Source: Anaerolinea sp. (GTDB lineage Bacteria > Chloroflexota > Anaerolineae > Anaerolineales > Anaerolineaceae). From it: DNA of 40,093 nt. Positions 17,318 through 26,170 of this stretch are shown here, one piece after another. The stretch lies in assembly GCA_029975965.1 (NCBI GenBank), contig JARKOV010000138.1, positions 1 through 40,093 on the forward strand. Reading direction: 5' to 3'. The notes beneath the pieces are model-generated. The model worked only from the letters and a program-made list of their open reading frames with translations, was not told where the DNA came from and searched no databases. Positions within the stretch are counted from its first letter, which is position 1; the number at the start of each line of letters is the position of its first letter. The translations under genes and the position numbers were made by a program.

Positions 17318-17391
17318 AGAATGAAGAATGAAGAATGAAGAGTGAAGATTGAAGAATGAAGAATGAAGAGTGAAGAGTGAAGAGTGAAGAG
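17299..17391 (+). repeat. Heptanucleotide tandem array (TGAAGAR)
   Basis: From 17308 to 17391 the sequence is twelve consecutive 7-nt units, TGAAGAG or TGAAGAA (one TGAAGAT), with one more unit at 17299-17305. Every frame meets TGA within 21 nt, so it cannot be coding beyond the ATPase stop. It resembles the short tandemly repeated repetitive sequences known from cyanobacteria, by style only. Confidence 0.9.
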
Positions 17392-17403
17392 ATATCCCTT
17401 GCA

Positions 17404-17459
17404 GTTCTCATTGCTCACTCTTCACTCCTAACTCCTCATTCATAACTCCTCACTCCTCA
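17404..17459 (-). repeat. Inverted heptamer array
   Basis: On the minus strand this reads as 7-nt units such as TGAGGAG, TTATGAA, TTAGGAG, TGAAGAG and TGAGCAA. It is head to head with the array at 17299-17391, 12 nt away. In the mRNA the two arrays could pair into an imperfect hairpin between the ATPase and permease genes. The permease Shine-Dalgarno lies just beyond it. Confidence 0.75.
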
Positions 17460-17484
17460 CCCATTTCCTATCTTTGGAGTTCCC

Positions 17485-18222
17485 ATGTTACAGGATATTC
17501 AAACCATCTTATACAAAGAGTTCAAGGAGATCATCCACATGCGCGGGGGGCGGCGCAGCGGGTGGATTAACTTGCTCGTCGTGATCGGCATTCTTGGCGT
17601 GTACATGCCGCTGATGAGCGGGCGAGAATGGGTCACCAACCCGGTGAATGCGATCAGTTTCGCCTGGCTGCCGCTCTTCATGGTCTTTGGGGTGGTGGTC
17701 GACGGGCTTGCCGGCGAGCGCGAGCGGCACACGCTCGAAACGCTGCTCGCCAGCCGCCTGCCCGACCGCGCCATCTTGCTGGGAAAGATCGCCGCCGCCG
17801 TGCTGTACAGCCTCGGGATTGGCGCCAGCGCGTTGCTCGTCGGCGGGGTGGTCGCGAACCTTGGCTCGCTGGGCGAGGGGTTTGTATTTTACCCGTTGCC
17901 TGTGCTGGCCGGGATGCTGGGCTTTAGCCTGCTGCTGGCGGTCTTGATCGCCGCGGTCGGCACGCTGGTTTCGCTGCACGCCAGCACCGTCCGCCAGGCC
18001 TCGCAGACCCTCAGCCTCAGCCTGCTGGGTTTCTGGGTGGTCGTCTTTCTCATCGTGCGCTTCGTGCCGAGGGAAAATCTGGCCGGATTGGAGTCGCTCT
18101 TCACCCCGGCCAATATCCCCTGGCTGGTGCTGGGCGCGGCCGGCGTCCTCCTGCTGGTGGATGCGATCCTGATCGGGATCACCATGGCGCGCTTCCAAAG
18201 GGCGAAATTGATCCTGGATTGA
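17485..18222 (+). CDS. ABC-2 type transporter permease
   Basis: A 245-residue membrane protein with six hydrophobic segments. The amphipathic start (MLQDIQTILYKEFKEIIHMR) and the conserved VVVDGLAGERERHTLETLLASRLPDRAILLGK region (described by its ends, about residues 70-101) are typical of NatB/CcmB-like ABC-2 permeases. It pairs with the ATPase at 16373 as a two-component exporter of unknown substrate. The ATG has TTGGAG 5-6 nt upstream. The gap to the ATPase is filled by the heptamer arrays. Confidence 0.9.
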   Translation: MLQDIQTILYKEFKEIIHMRGGRRSGWINLLVVIGILGVYMPLMSGREWVTNPVNAISFAWLPLFMVFGVVVDGLAGERERHTLETLLASRLPDRAILLGKIAAAVLYSLGIGASALLVGGVVANLGSLGEGFVFYPLPVLAGMLGFSLLLAVLIAAVGTLVSLHASTVRQASQTLSLSLLGFWVVVFLIVRFVPRENLAGLESLFTPANIPWLVLGAAGVLLLVDAILIGITMARFQRAKLILD

Positions 18223-18296
18223 GGATTGCCCGGATGATTTTTGGGAAAGTGACGCTACAATAAAATTATCCAACGGGATTTCTTGGGAGGTGCAAG

Positions 18297-19568
18297 ATGT
18301 CCGCGTCAACTTTCCCTGGTCCGATCCGGGTCAGTGCGAACCGGCGCTATTTCGTCGACGCGCTGGGCAAGCCGTTCTTCTGGCTGGGCGACACCGCCTG
18401 GCCTTTTTTCGTCTCGTACACCACCGAGCAGGCTGACCGCCACCTGGTCAACCGGGCGGCCAAGGGTTTTACCGTCGTCCAGTGTGTGCTGGCGTGGGGA
18501 GACCCGGAGCCACCCGACCTCTCGGGGACGGCCCCTGCACGCAATGTAAAGGGAGAACCGCCCTGGCTGGAGACGCCTGCCGAGCCGAACCCGGCTTATT
18601 TTGAGCATGTCGACCTATTGCTGCGCCGCGCCGAGGAGGTCGAGCTGGTATTGGCGATCCTGCCCACCTGGGGCTACCACGTCAACAATTCGCGGGTGTT
18701 CGATCCGCGGAACGCCTACGCCTACGGGGAATGGTTGGGGCGGCGCTACCGGAACGCCCCCAACCTGGTGTGGGTCAACGGCGGCGATCGCGAGCCGCTC
18801 GGCTTCGAGGAAACCTGGCGGGCGCTGGCGCACGGCCTGCGCGCCGGCGACGGCGGGGCGCACCTGCTCTCGTACCATCCGTGCGGCTTTAAATCTTCAT
18901 CTTTTTACTTCCACCACGAGGACTGGCTGGATTTCAACATGATCGAGACCTGGACGGCCTGGCCGTCGGTGTACCACTCGGTGGCAGCCGACCGCGCCCT
19001 GGACCCGCCCAAACCGGTCGTGCTGGCGGAAGGCGCTTATGAAGATGGGCCGGAGTACCCGTTGAGCCCGATCACACCGCTGGTGGCGCGCCGCCAGGCC
19101 TGGTGGTCGGTGATGGCGGGGGGATTTCACACCTACGGTCAGAACCAGATGTGGCGCATGGAGCCCGGCTGGCAAGGCGCGCTCGATTCGCCGGGTGCGT
19201 TTCACATGGGCGAGATGCGGCGCATCCTCGAGGAATATCCGTGGTGGGATTTCATCCCCGACCAGACCCTCTTCGAAGATGGGATGAGCAGCGGGCGCAC
19301 ATTGAATGCCGCGGTGCGAACCCCCGACCGCCGGCTGGCGCTGATTTATCTCTCTTCGCAGTGCCATGCGCTGATCCGTTTGGATCGCATCCCTTCGCGC
19401 ATGGCGCGGGCAACCTGGATCAACCCGGTGGATGGCGAGACGCGCCCAGCCGGCGAGTACGCCACCGGCAATCTGCTCGAAGGCGAGACATTCCCCAAGT
19501 GGGTGAGCCACTTCTTCTCGGTGCCGGCTCACTGGGAGGACGCGCTGCTGGTGCTGCAAGCGATGTAG
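18297..19568 (+). CDS. DUF4038 glycoside hydrolase, GH140/apiosidase-like
   Basis: A 423-residue protein with a TIM-barrel DUF4038 domain (about 15-340) and a short beta-rich C-terminal domain of the type annotated as putative collagen-binding (about 345-420). Hallmarks are FFWLGDTAWPFF (26-37), WVNGGDRE (near 160), which matches the acid/base Asp region, and VLAEGAYEDG (near 240), which matches the nucleophile Glu region. GH140 members remove apiose from pectic rhamnogalacturonan II, but many DUF4038 proteins are untested. No signal peptide is seen, so it is probably cytoplasmic. The start at 18297 has a strong GGGAGGTG Shine-Dalgarno. Confidence 0.83.
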   Translation: MSASTFPGPIRVSANRRYFVDALGKPFFWLGDTAWPFFVSYTTEQADRHLVNRAAKGFTVVQCVLAWGDPEPPDLSGTAPARNVKGEPPWLETPAEPNPAYFEHVDLLLRRAEEVELVLAILPTWGYHVNNSRVFDPRNAYAYGEWLGRRYRNAPNLVWVNGGDREPLGFEETWRALAHGLRAGDGGAHLLSYHPCGFKSSSFYFHHEDWLDFNMIETWTAWPSVYHSVAADRALDPPKPVVLAEGAYEDGPEYPLSPITPLVARRQAWWSVMAGGFHTYGQNQMWRMEPGWQGALDSPGAFHMGEMRRILEEYPWWDFIPDQTLFEDGMSSGRTLNAAVRTPDRRLALIYLSSQCHALIRLDRIPSRMARATWINPVDGETRPAGEYATGNLLEGETFPKWVSHFFSVPAHWEDALLVLQAM

Positions 19569-19574
19569 ATGGGA

Positions 19575-22457
19575 TCAGGGGGTCACATTGAATTCGATCT
19601 GGCTGGACTGGGTGACGTTTCCGGCCAGGTCGTGGGCGCGCACCGCCAGCGCGTGCGCTCCGGTTGTTGCCCGCCAGGTGAAGCTGAACGGCGCGACGAG
19701 ATTCTGCCCGACCACCTTGCCATCCACCAGCCACTCCACCAGGCTCACGCCAACGGCATCGCTGGTCTCCGCCTGGAAGGTGATCTCGCGGTCGCCGGGG
19801 AGTTCAAACTCCTGCTGTGGCAGGGGGTAGATGACCCTCGCCTGCGGCGGCGTGTTATCGACCGTCACCTGGATGGTGGCGTTCTCGATGCTCTGGTCGC
19901 TACGTACCACCAGCAGGCGCACCGCGTAAAGGCCGTCGAGGCCTTGCGTGTCCCATTCCGCCAGAAGACCGTTGGAAACCGGCCTGTTATTGTCGGGGCC
20001 GACCTGCAGCCAGGATTGCGGGTTGAGCCCGGCGCCAGCCTGGACGCGGAAATAACTGAAGCCCTCTCCGCCGGCGCTGCCGCGCAGACGCACCACGCCT
20101 CGGACGTAAGCGAACGAGGCCGGGTCGACAATTTGCACTTCGGGAGACGGGGCCGGCGGTTGGATCGTGTCATACACTTCGGGCGGAGTCTCGATCCCGG
20201 CCGATCTGGCCCATTCGCGCGCTTCGGGGGGCACCACCAGGTAGACCCGCTCATCGACCAGCCCGGAAGGGGTGAATACGGTCGCCAGGCGGCCAGTCTC
20301 GCGGTTGACCTGGTAGGCGCGGTACAGCGAGTCGTAGGAGACAGGCTCGTTGCCGTTGAGGAACACTTCGCGGACTCTTGCCGGGCAGTCGGCGGTGGGA
20401 AGCTGGCCAGATGGGTCGCAGACCTGCACAAACGAGATGCCCGCCGGCGCCTGCCAGTCTTCTACATCCAGCTCGCTTGCGGTGTGCTGAATCAGGGCGT
20501 GCCACATCCCGGCGGCGAAGCGCGGGTCGATGCGCGGGTTGGTCGACCTGGAACCGGCCGGCCAGCCCAGCCAGAAAACCGCCGTGCGCTGCGGCAGGTA
20601 ACCGGCGGCCCATGCCTCCTTCCCGGAGGCATCGCGCCCGACCTTCGCCCCGGCAGGTCGGCCGACCTCCAGCGGGTTAGGAAAGCCCAATGTGGCCCAG
20701 CGCGCCTGTTCGTCGCTGAGCACGTGATGGGCTAAATAGGCCAGCGGCTGGCTCAACACGGCCTGGCTGGTGGGTTGGGTGTTGTCCAGCAGGAGATGAC
20801 CGTTGGCATCTTCGACGTAAAGCGTGGTGATCGGTTCAAGCGCCCCCGATCCGGCCAGGCGCTGCCCGGTGGATACGCCCAGGCGAGCAATCACCGCATA
20901 GGCCTGGGCCAGCTCCACCACGCTCACTCCGCCACCCTGAAAGAGGATTTCATCACTGCGCTCGTTGGCCAGGCGCGAGAGACCCATCGCGGCGGCCAGG
21001 CGCCAGGCGTTGTCTGGACCAATCTGGCGCGCCACCTGCGCGACGGGGATCAGGTAATCGTTGGCGAGCGCCAGTCGCAGGCGCAGGGGACCGTGGAAGC
21101 TTCCATCGGGGTTGCTCACCTCGGGGAATCCCTCGGGGAGCACGCCTGGAATATCCCATACGAGGCTGGCCGGGCTGTAACTGCGGGCGAAAGCGGCCAG
21201 CGCAACGAATGGAGAGAGCAGCGAACCGGGGGTGTGGGCGCTCAACACGCTCGACTCGCGCTGGAGCGAGGTGTCGCCGAGGAGCGCCAGCACCTGCCCG
21301 GTCTGGTTGTCGATCAACACGCCGCTGGCCTGCAAGTCATCCGGCAGGGGTTGTCCGATGGGCAGGGTGGGCAGCAGGCGGGCCGACTGGCAGGCGGAGC
21401 CGTCGGGCAGGGACTCTTGCCCGGGGTTGCCCTCCAGGCGGCGCAACTGGGTGCGCACGAGGCAGGTCATTTCGAGCTGCAGCGAGACGTCCAGGCTGGT
21501 GATGATGCGCAGCCCGCCGCGCTCCAGGCGCTGGCGGCCGTAGAGCCGGGTCAACTGGTCGAGCGCCAGCGTGGTGAACGCGCCTGCGCTGGAGTGCGGT
21601 GACGGTCGGTCTGTCGAGAGGCGCAGCGGAGCTTCAGACGAGCGCTCGAACTCGGCCTGGGTGATGGCGCTCTGGGCGAGCAGGTCCTCCAGCGCGCTGC
21701 GCTGGCGCTCGACGGCCGCATTGGGCGAATCCAGCGGGTTGAGCGCTGGCGCGGTGGTCAGCGGCACGAGCAACGCGGCTTCAGCCAGGGTCAGCTCCGA
21801 GGCCGATTTGTCCAGGTAAAGCCGGGCGGCAGCTTCCGCCCCGTAAGCCAGGTGGCCGAAGTAAGCCGAGTTGAGGTACCACTCCAACACCTTCGAGCGC
21901 CCGTACCGGCTGACCAACTCGGCGGCGAGCAGGTGCATGCGCATCGCGCGGCGCGTATCGGCCGGTTCCTGGCTGAGAAAGAGGTCGTACGCCAGCTTTT
22001 CGGCGATGGTGGCGGGTTGCGGGTCGAGCAAGCGGTTGGAGAGAAAGCCGGGGTGGTTCCAGAATGTCGGATCGAGCAATCCGACGGCGGCGCGCACCAG
22101 CTCGGGTGAAAAGGTGTCGGCTGCGGCGGGATCCACGCTCAAATAGCGGCGCGGGATACCGGGGTTCTCAAGGGTGAGCAACAACTGCTGCCCGGTGCGG
22201 TCGTACAGGCGGGTGGGTTGGAAGAATAAGCCGTCGCCGGGGTTGAAGAAGGCGGGCAGCGATTCGACCGAAGGCAGGTCGTGAGTCAGCCGGCTGTAGC
22301 CAACGGATACGGCGGTGATGCCTGCCGCCAGTGACAGAAGAAGCACCGCCAGCAATCCCAGGCCGAACCGGCCAGCGCGACGCTGGACCCGGCTGCGGGA
22401 TGCGGCGCGGCGCAGGCGGCGGCGGTTGGCGAGGGAATACAGGTCGATCGAGCGCAC
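19575..22457 (-). CDS. Class A PBP-like protein with degraded catalytic motifs
   Basis: A 960-residue, full-length PBP1-type protein: basic cytoplasmic start, one membrane anchor (31-54), GT51-like domain (about 80-270), transpeptidase-like domain (about 290-640), then Ig-like/beta-sandwich repeats (about 760-960). Family resemblance is strong in the lipid II polymerase region (VLEWYLNSAYFGHLAYGAEAA, given by its ends; 190-210). But the catalytic Glu before Asp is Leu (GLLDPTFWNHPG, L128), the SxxK motif is S412-L-L-S415, the SxN position reads DYL (467-469), and KTG reads KVG (605-607). Neither activity is expected. The frame is intact, so it looks selected for, perhaps as a scaffold. GTG 22457 is 10 nt after the TPR gene. 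Confidence 0.85.
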   Translation of the reverse strand: MRSIDLYSLANRRRLRRAASRSRVQRRAGRFGLGLLAVLLLSLAAGITAVSVGYSRLTHDLPSVESLPAFFNPGDGLFFQPTRLYDRTGQQLLLTLENPGIPRRYLSVDPAAADTFSPELVRAAVGLLDPTFWNHPGFLSNRLLDPQPATIAEKLAYDLFLSQEPADTRRAMRMHLLAAELVSRYGRSKVLEWYLNSAYFGHLAYGAEAAARLYLDKSASELTLAEAALLVPLTTAPALNPLDSPNAAVERQRSALEDLLAQSAITQAEFERSSEAPLRLSTDRPSPHSSAGAFTTLALDQLTRLYGRQRLERGGLRIITSLDVSLQLEMTCLVRTQLRRLEGNPGQESLPDGSACQSARLLPTLPIGQPLPDDLQASGVLIDNQTGQVLALLGDTSLQRESSVLSAHTPGSLLSPFVALAAFARSYSPASLVWDIPGVLPEGFPEVSNPDGSFHGPLRLRLALANDYLIPVAQVARQIGPDNAWRLAAAMGLSRLANERSDEILFQGGGVSVVELAQAYAVIARLGVSTGQRLAGSGALEPITTLYVEDANGHLLLDNTQPTSQAVLSQPLAYLAHHVLSDEQARWATLGFPNPLEVGRPAGAKVGRDASGKEAWAAGYLPQRTAVFWLGWPAGSRSTNPRIDPRFAAGMWHALIQHTASELDVEDWQAPAGISFVQVCDPSGQLPTADCPARVREVFLNGNEPVSYDSLYRAYQVNRETGRLATVFTPSGLVDERVYLVVPPEAREWARSAGIETPPEVYDTIQPPAPSPEVQIVDPASFAYVRGVVRLRGSAGGEGFSYFRVQAGAGLNPQSWLQVGPDNNRPVSNGLLAEWDTQGLDGLYAVRLLVVRSDQSIENATIQVTVDNTPPQARVIYPLPQQEFELPGDREITFQAETSDAVGVSLVEWLVDGKVVGQNLVAPFSFTWRATTGAHALAVRAHDLAGNVTQSSQIEFNVTP

Positions 22458-22467
22458 GAAGGCAGGC

Positions 22468-24288
22468 CTACGGGGTGGGAGTGGCCGTCCGCGTGGGCGA
22501 CCGGGTGGGCGTGCGGGTACGCGTGGCAGTGGGTGTCGCCGTGCGAGTGGGGGTGGAGGTGATCGTGGGGGTGGCGGATGGGGTGGGCGTGGCCAGGGCG
22601 GCGATTCGCTGGCGAGCGTAAGCGGCCCACCCTTCTTCCAGCGCGTCTTCCGGCAGCGCGAGCAGGTCCTGCCACATGCGGTAAGCCACCAGGTTTTCGC
22701 CGAGCAGCTCCAGCGACTGGGCCTCCCAGTAGTACAGCGCGGCTTTCTGGGCGTCGGTCTGGGCGAGGCTGATGCTGCGCTCGAATTGCATGTAGGCGTC
22801 GCCGGGATATTTGGCCAGCATCAGCGCCTGGCCCAACCCCAGGCTGGCGTCGAACGACTCGTCATCGATGCTCAGCGCCTGTTTGAAGTCATCGATCGCC
22901 CGGGAATATTCCTCCTGCGCCATATAAAGTCGGGCGCGCCGCAGATAAGCGTCGGTGTAGCTGTTATCGAGGCGAAGCGCAGCGCTGAGCGCGTCCAGCG
23001 CGCCCTGGGTGTCCTCTGCGGCGGCGTAAGCGTTGACCGCCAGCAGGTACGCCCCTGGATCATCCTCCACGTATAGCAGGTAAGTGCGCAGCGGTTCGAG
23101 CGATTCCGCGGCCCGACCCGCCGCCTGGAGCGCTTCGCCGAGAAAGCGGTAGGCCGGCAACAGGGTGAAATCGAGCTCCACGGCTTTTTGGGCATCCTGC
23201 AAAGCCTCGGCAGGCTGTTCCAGTCCCAGGTAGGCCTGCCCGCGGTAGAGATAGAAGAGGGGCGATGGTTCGAGGAGCGTTGTCGCCTGTTCCAAACCAT
23301 CCAGCGCTTCCTGGTACTGCCCCGCCGAGATACGCAGCGCAGCCAGCTCGAGGTGGGCTTCCATCAGGTCGGGGTCGCGCCGCAAGGCGGTCTCCAGGTC
23401 GGCGAGCGCCTGGGGGGCTTCAGCGGGGTTGCTCGCCAGGCGGGCGCGGGCGCGCCCCAGGTAGGCGGGGGCGAAGCCTGAATTGAGCTGGATGGCCCGG
23501 TCATAGTAACTGAAGGCCAGGTTGTATTTTCCGGCGAAACGATTGGCTTCACCGGCGTGGTAGAAGAGATCGGCGGCGTTTGGCTCGAGGGTGATGACTT
23601 GCAGCATGTAATCTTCCGCGCCGGTCCAGTCGCCGCGCTGGAAAGCGCGCATTCCGATCCGGTAAGCCTCGCTCACCGGGTGCGGGGTGTTCACATACAC
23701 GGGCGTCGGGGTGTAGGTGGCATCGAGTTGCATCCACAAGGGGGTTGGCCCGACGAAGGTGGGGGTGGGCGAGCGTCGCAGCGGCGTGGTGGAGGGCAGC
23801 ATGGTGAAGGTGGGGGCGAGCGGGAAGTCGGTGGGGATGATGATGCGCGATTGCCGCAGCGGTCGCGTGCCGAGAATGGCAAAGGCGACCAGCGCGCCAA
23901 CGACCAGGATCGCGCCGCCGATCATGGCCCACTGCCGCCAGTTGCCCAACGGCGAAGGGGGCGGCACTTCGCTCTCGGGCATCGCGGAGGGCTGCCAGTT
24001 GCGTTTTTGCGCCTTTAATGGAATCGCCTGGCTTTCATCAGGCGGGGCAAGGCCCAGGAGCTGAAGCCCGCGCCGCGCTGAAATGTTGCCCGGGTCGCGG
24101 CGCAAGACTTCGTTGAGGCAGTAGGCGCGCTCTTTGGTCGTGTCGACCGCTGCGCTCATCCACAGCCAGTATTCGGCGTTGTTCTGGTTGAGCTTGAGCA
24201 GGCGGGTGAACAGGTCGCGCGCGCGGGTGCGATCGCCTGAATGAATCGCCGCCAGGGCCTCCTGGTACATGGCCTCTTCGGGGGTCAT
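22468..24288 (-). CDS. TPR-repeat membrane protein with Pro/Thr-rich tail
   Basis: A 606-residue protein. Residues 1-85 hold TPR-like helices, 116-140 one membrane segment, 145-210 a Thr/Pro-rich stretch, and about 212-565 a run of TPR units (patterns such as LFYHAGEANRFAGKYNLAFS and AYLRRARLYMAQEEYSRAI). The tail (about 568-606) is a low-complexity TPT/TRT repeat, typical of exported proteins in Anaerolineae. It precedes the PBP-like gene by 10 nt, so the two may form an envelope complex. The start at 24288 has TAAACT 6 nt upstream and TTGCCC 17 nt further, a leaderless-type promoter. No enzymatic motif is seen. Confidence 0.85.
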   Translation of the reverse strand: MTPEEAMYQEALAAIHSGDRTRARDLFTRLLKLNQNNAEYWLWMSAAVDTTKERAYCLNEVLRRDPGNISARRGLQLLGLAPPDESQAIPLKAQKRNWQPSAMPESEVPPPSPLGNWRQWAMIGGAILVVGALVAFAILGTRPLRQSRIIIPTDFPLAPTFTMLPSTTPLRRSPTPTFVGPTPLWMQLDATYTPTPVYVNTPHPVSEAYRIGMRAFQRGDWTGAEDYMLQVITLEPNAADLFYHAGEANRFAGKYNLAFSYYDRAIQLNSGFAPAYLGRARARLASNPAEAPQALADLETALRRDPDLMEAHLELAALRISAGQYQEALDGLEQATTLLEPSPLFYLYRGQAYLGLEQPAEALQDAQKAVELDFTLLPAYRFLGEALQAAGRAAESLEPLRTYLLYVEDDPGAYLLAVNAYAAAEDTQGALDALSAALRLDNSYTDAYLRRARLYMAQEEYSRAIDDFKQALSIDDESFDASLGLGQALMLAKYPGDAYMQFERSISLAQTDAQKAALYYWEAQSLELLGENLVAYRMWQDLLALPEDALEEGWAAYARQRIAALATPTPSATPTITSTPTRTATPTATRTRTPTRSPTRTATPTP

Positions 24289-24294
24289 GCCTTG

Positions 24295-24323
24295 AGTTTA
24301 GCACAGGCACCGGATGCGGGCAA
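24295..24323 (-). promoter_or_regulatory. Leaderless-type promoter of the TPR/PBP operon
   Basis: On the minus strand, TTGCCC (24323-24318) and TAAACT (24300-24295) are 17 nt apart, each 4 of 6 to consensus. The -10 box is 6 nt from the ATG at 24288. Confidence 0.5.
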
Positions 24324-24402
24324 GCAATGGGGAGATACGGTAAAGAAACTGAAAGGCGCACATCCCGGCTCGAGCTCTCGCGAAAGGCGGCAGGCATGCA
24401 GG

Positions 24403-24408
24403 TATAAT
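24403..24408 (+). promoter_or_regulatory. -10 box, leaderless-type, of the LysM lipoprotein gene
   Basis: A perfect TATAAT lies 6 nt before the ATG at 24415. No Shine-Dalgarno precedes the ATG. It is divergent to the TPR gene promoter about 100 nt away. Confidence 0.6.
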
Positions 24409-24414
24409 TGCGCC

Positions 24415-25377
24415 ATGTTCTTTCGAACTATGTTGATCCTGTGGGTGGCCTGGTTAATCACCGCCTGCGCGCCCGCCACCCAAACCGTTCCAGCTCCCAG
24501 CGCGACGCAGCGAGCCGGGGAACTGACCCCCTACACCCCGCAGCCCAGCCGTACCCTCACCCCCACCAACCCTGGCACGCCCACCCCGCTGCCTTCTCTG
24601 ACGCCCACCCCGTTGACGCACATCGTGGCTGCCGGGGAAGATATGTTCGGCATCGCCTACCGCTATGGACTGCCGCTGGACGCGATGATGACCGCCAACC
24701 CGACGGTCAACCCGCGCGCGATGAGCGTGGGCACGGTGCTGCTCGTCCCGGCGGGCGCACGGCCCACGCCGACGGTTGCCAACCCCACGCCCACCCCGTT
24801 ACCGGTCGCGGTGGGCCTCCCGGACTGCTATCGATCGCAAGATGGCAGCCTGACCTGCCTGGCATTGGTCAGCAACGGCACGGGCGAGGCGGTCGAGAAT
24901 GTGAGCGGTGTGATCCGCCTGCGCCTGACCGACAGCGGTGAGATTCGCGAATGGAGCGCTTTCCCCCTGCTCAACCGGCTGCCTGCCGGGTCGAGCCTGC
25001 CGCTGGCGGTGGTGATCCCAGCGCCCGCCCCCGAGCGCTACGAGGTCAGCGTCGAGCTGGTCACGGCCTTACCCCTGGCGGAAGGCGACGCTCGCTATCT
25101 GGAAGCCGAGTTTGCCGGATTGGAAGTGGCAATAGCCGCCGGCGGGCTTTCGGCGCAGGTGAGCGGGCAAGTGCGCCTGGCGACCGGCGCAGGTGAGGCG
25201 TCCACGGTGTGGGTGACGGCGACAGCGTTCGATGCGCAGGGACGTGTGGTGGGCGTGCGGCGCTGGGAAAATGTCGTCCCTTTACAGGCCGGCGCGAGCC
25301 TCGATTTCGGCCTGGTGGTGTACAGCCTGGGTGACGAGATCGAGCGCGTGGAGACGCTGGTCGAGGCGCGGCCTTGA
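24415..25377 (+). CDS. LysM-domain lipoprotein
   Basis: A 320-residue exported lipoprotein. The signal peptide ends at LITAC, with C18 as the lipid-modified residue. Residues 20-66 are Pro/Thr-rich. A LysM domain (69-112) contains the usual start (THIVAAGEDMFGIAYRYG) and end (VGTVLLVP), consistent with binding to peptidoglycan glycan strands. A second Pro/Thr linker and a beta-rich domain of about 190 residues follow, with no named family recognised. An in-frame extension upstream of 24415 is rejected because it would begin inside the TPR gene and because of the -10 box. The gene's stop codon lies inside a strong terminator stem. Confidence 0.85.
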   Translation: MFFRTMLILWVAWLITACAPATQTVPAPSATQRAGELTPYTPQPSRTLTPTNPGTPTPLPSLTPTPLTHIVAAGEDMFGIAYRYGLPLDAMMTANPTVNPRAMSVGTVLLVPAGARPTPTVANPTPTPLPVAVGLPDCYRSQDGSLTCLALVSNGTGEAVENVSGVIRLRLTDSGEIREWSAFPLLNRLPAGSSLPLAVVIPAPAPERYEVSVELVTALPLAEGDARYLEAEFAGLEVAIAAGGLSAQVSGQVRLATGAGEASTVWVTATAFDAQGRVVGVRRWENVVPLQAGASLDFGLVVYSLGDEIERVETLVEARP

Positions 25378-25424
25378 TGAAAAGAACCGGCGAGGGCATC
25401 CCCTCGCCGGTTCTTTTCATCAAG
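25373..25424. terminator. Perfect 24-bp stem, bidirectional terminator
   Basis: Positions 25373-25396 pair perfectly with 25401-25424 around a 4-nt loop. A4 and T4 runs lie inside the stem. It separates the convergent LysM (+) and HAD (-) genes and includes the LysM gene stop codon. Its architecture matches the 56-107 terminator. Confidence 0.85.
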
Positions 25425-25429
25425 GAATT

Positions 25430-26170
25430 CTATCTCCAGGCGTTGAGTAACGCCGGCAGGTCGCTCAAGGCTGCGATGGTGCGCTGAGGCTGGATGTGCT
25501 CCAGCAATGGGCGGGCGCTTTCCACGTCGATGCGGCGGGTGATCCACACACTGCCCATCCCCAGGCGATTTGCGCCGAGCACATCTGCCTGGAGGAAATC
25601 GCCCACCATCACCGCCTGTGCGGCGGGCAGGTCGAAGAAGTCCAGCGCAGTCTGGAAGATGTCGGGGTGCGGTTTGCGGATGCCGGCGGCAGCCGATGAA
25701 ATGATGAATTCCAGGTAGGGGCGCAGCCCGGCGTTGTCGATCAACACCTGGATGTCGGCATCGTAACCGGCGTTGGAGACCAGGCCGATGCGGTATCCCT
25801 GGCGGCGCAGCTCGTCGAGGGTGGGCACTGCGTCCAACTCGGCCTGCCAGCGCGACTGGGTCACGCCGTAGAGCGCCGCCAGGGCGGCGGTGACATGCGC
25901 GTCGGGGATGTGCTCGCAACAATACTCGCTCATGATCTGGCGGAAGACCGCCGGGGCGGGCGTCTCGGAGAGGTTGTCGTCGCGCCAGCGGTAATACTCG
26001 CGGGCGGTCTCGCGGTAATGCGCGGCGAAAGCTGAATCGATTGGGTAGCCCAATTCTCCCAGCCTGCGTTGCATGGCCTGGATGCCCTCTTTCAGCGAGG
26101 CTTCCCAGTCACCGTTGAACCAGATCAAGGTGCCGCCCAGGTCGAAGAGGACAAGTTTAAATTTAGGCAT
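25430..26170 (-). CDS. HAD-family hydrolase
   Basis: A 246-residue haloacid dehalogenase superfamily phosphatase. Motif I is LFDLGGTL, with the nucleophile at D10. The second aspartate position of motif I is Gly, so the usual DxD pattern is not met. Motif II is LVSNAGYD (about 128), motif III the Lys in RKPHPDIF, and motif IV GDFLQADVLGANRLGM. The cap is the helical C1 type. The substrate is unknown. ATG 26170 overlaps the stop of the dehydrogenase gene by one base (TGATG), so the two are translationally coupled. Confidence 0.88.
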   Translation of the reverse strand: MPKFKLVLFDLGGTLIWFNGDWEASLKEGIQAMQRRLGELGYPIDSAFAAHYRETAREYYRWRDDNLSETPAPAVFRQIMSEYCCEHIPDAHVTAALAALYGVTQSRWQAELDAVPTLDELRRQGYRIGLVSNAGYDADIQVLIDNAGLRPYLEFIISSAAAGIRKPHPDIFQTALDFFDLPAAQAVMVGDFLQADVLGANRLGMGSVWITRRIDVESARPLLEHIQPQRTIAALSDLPALLNAWR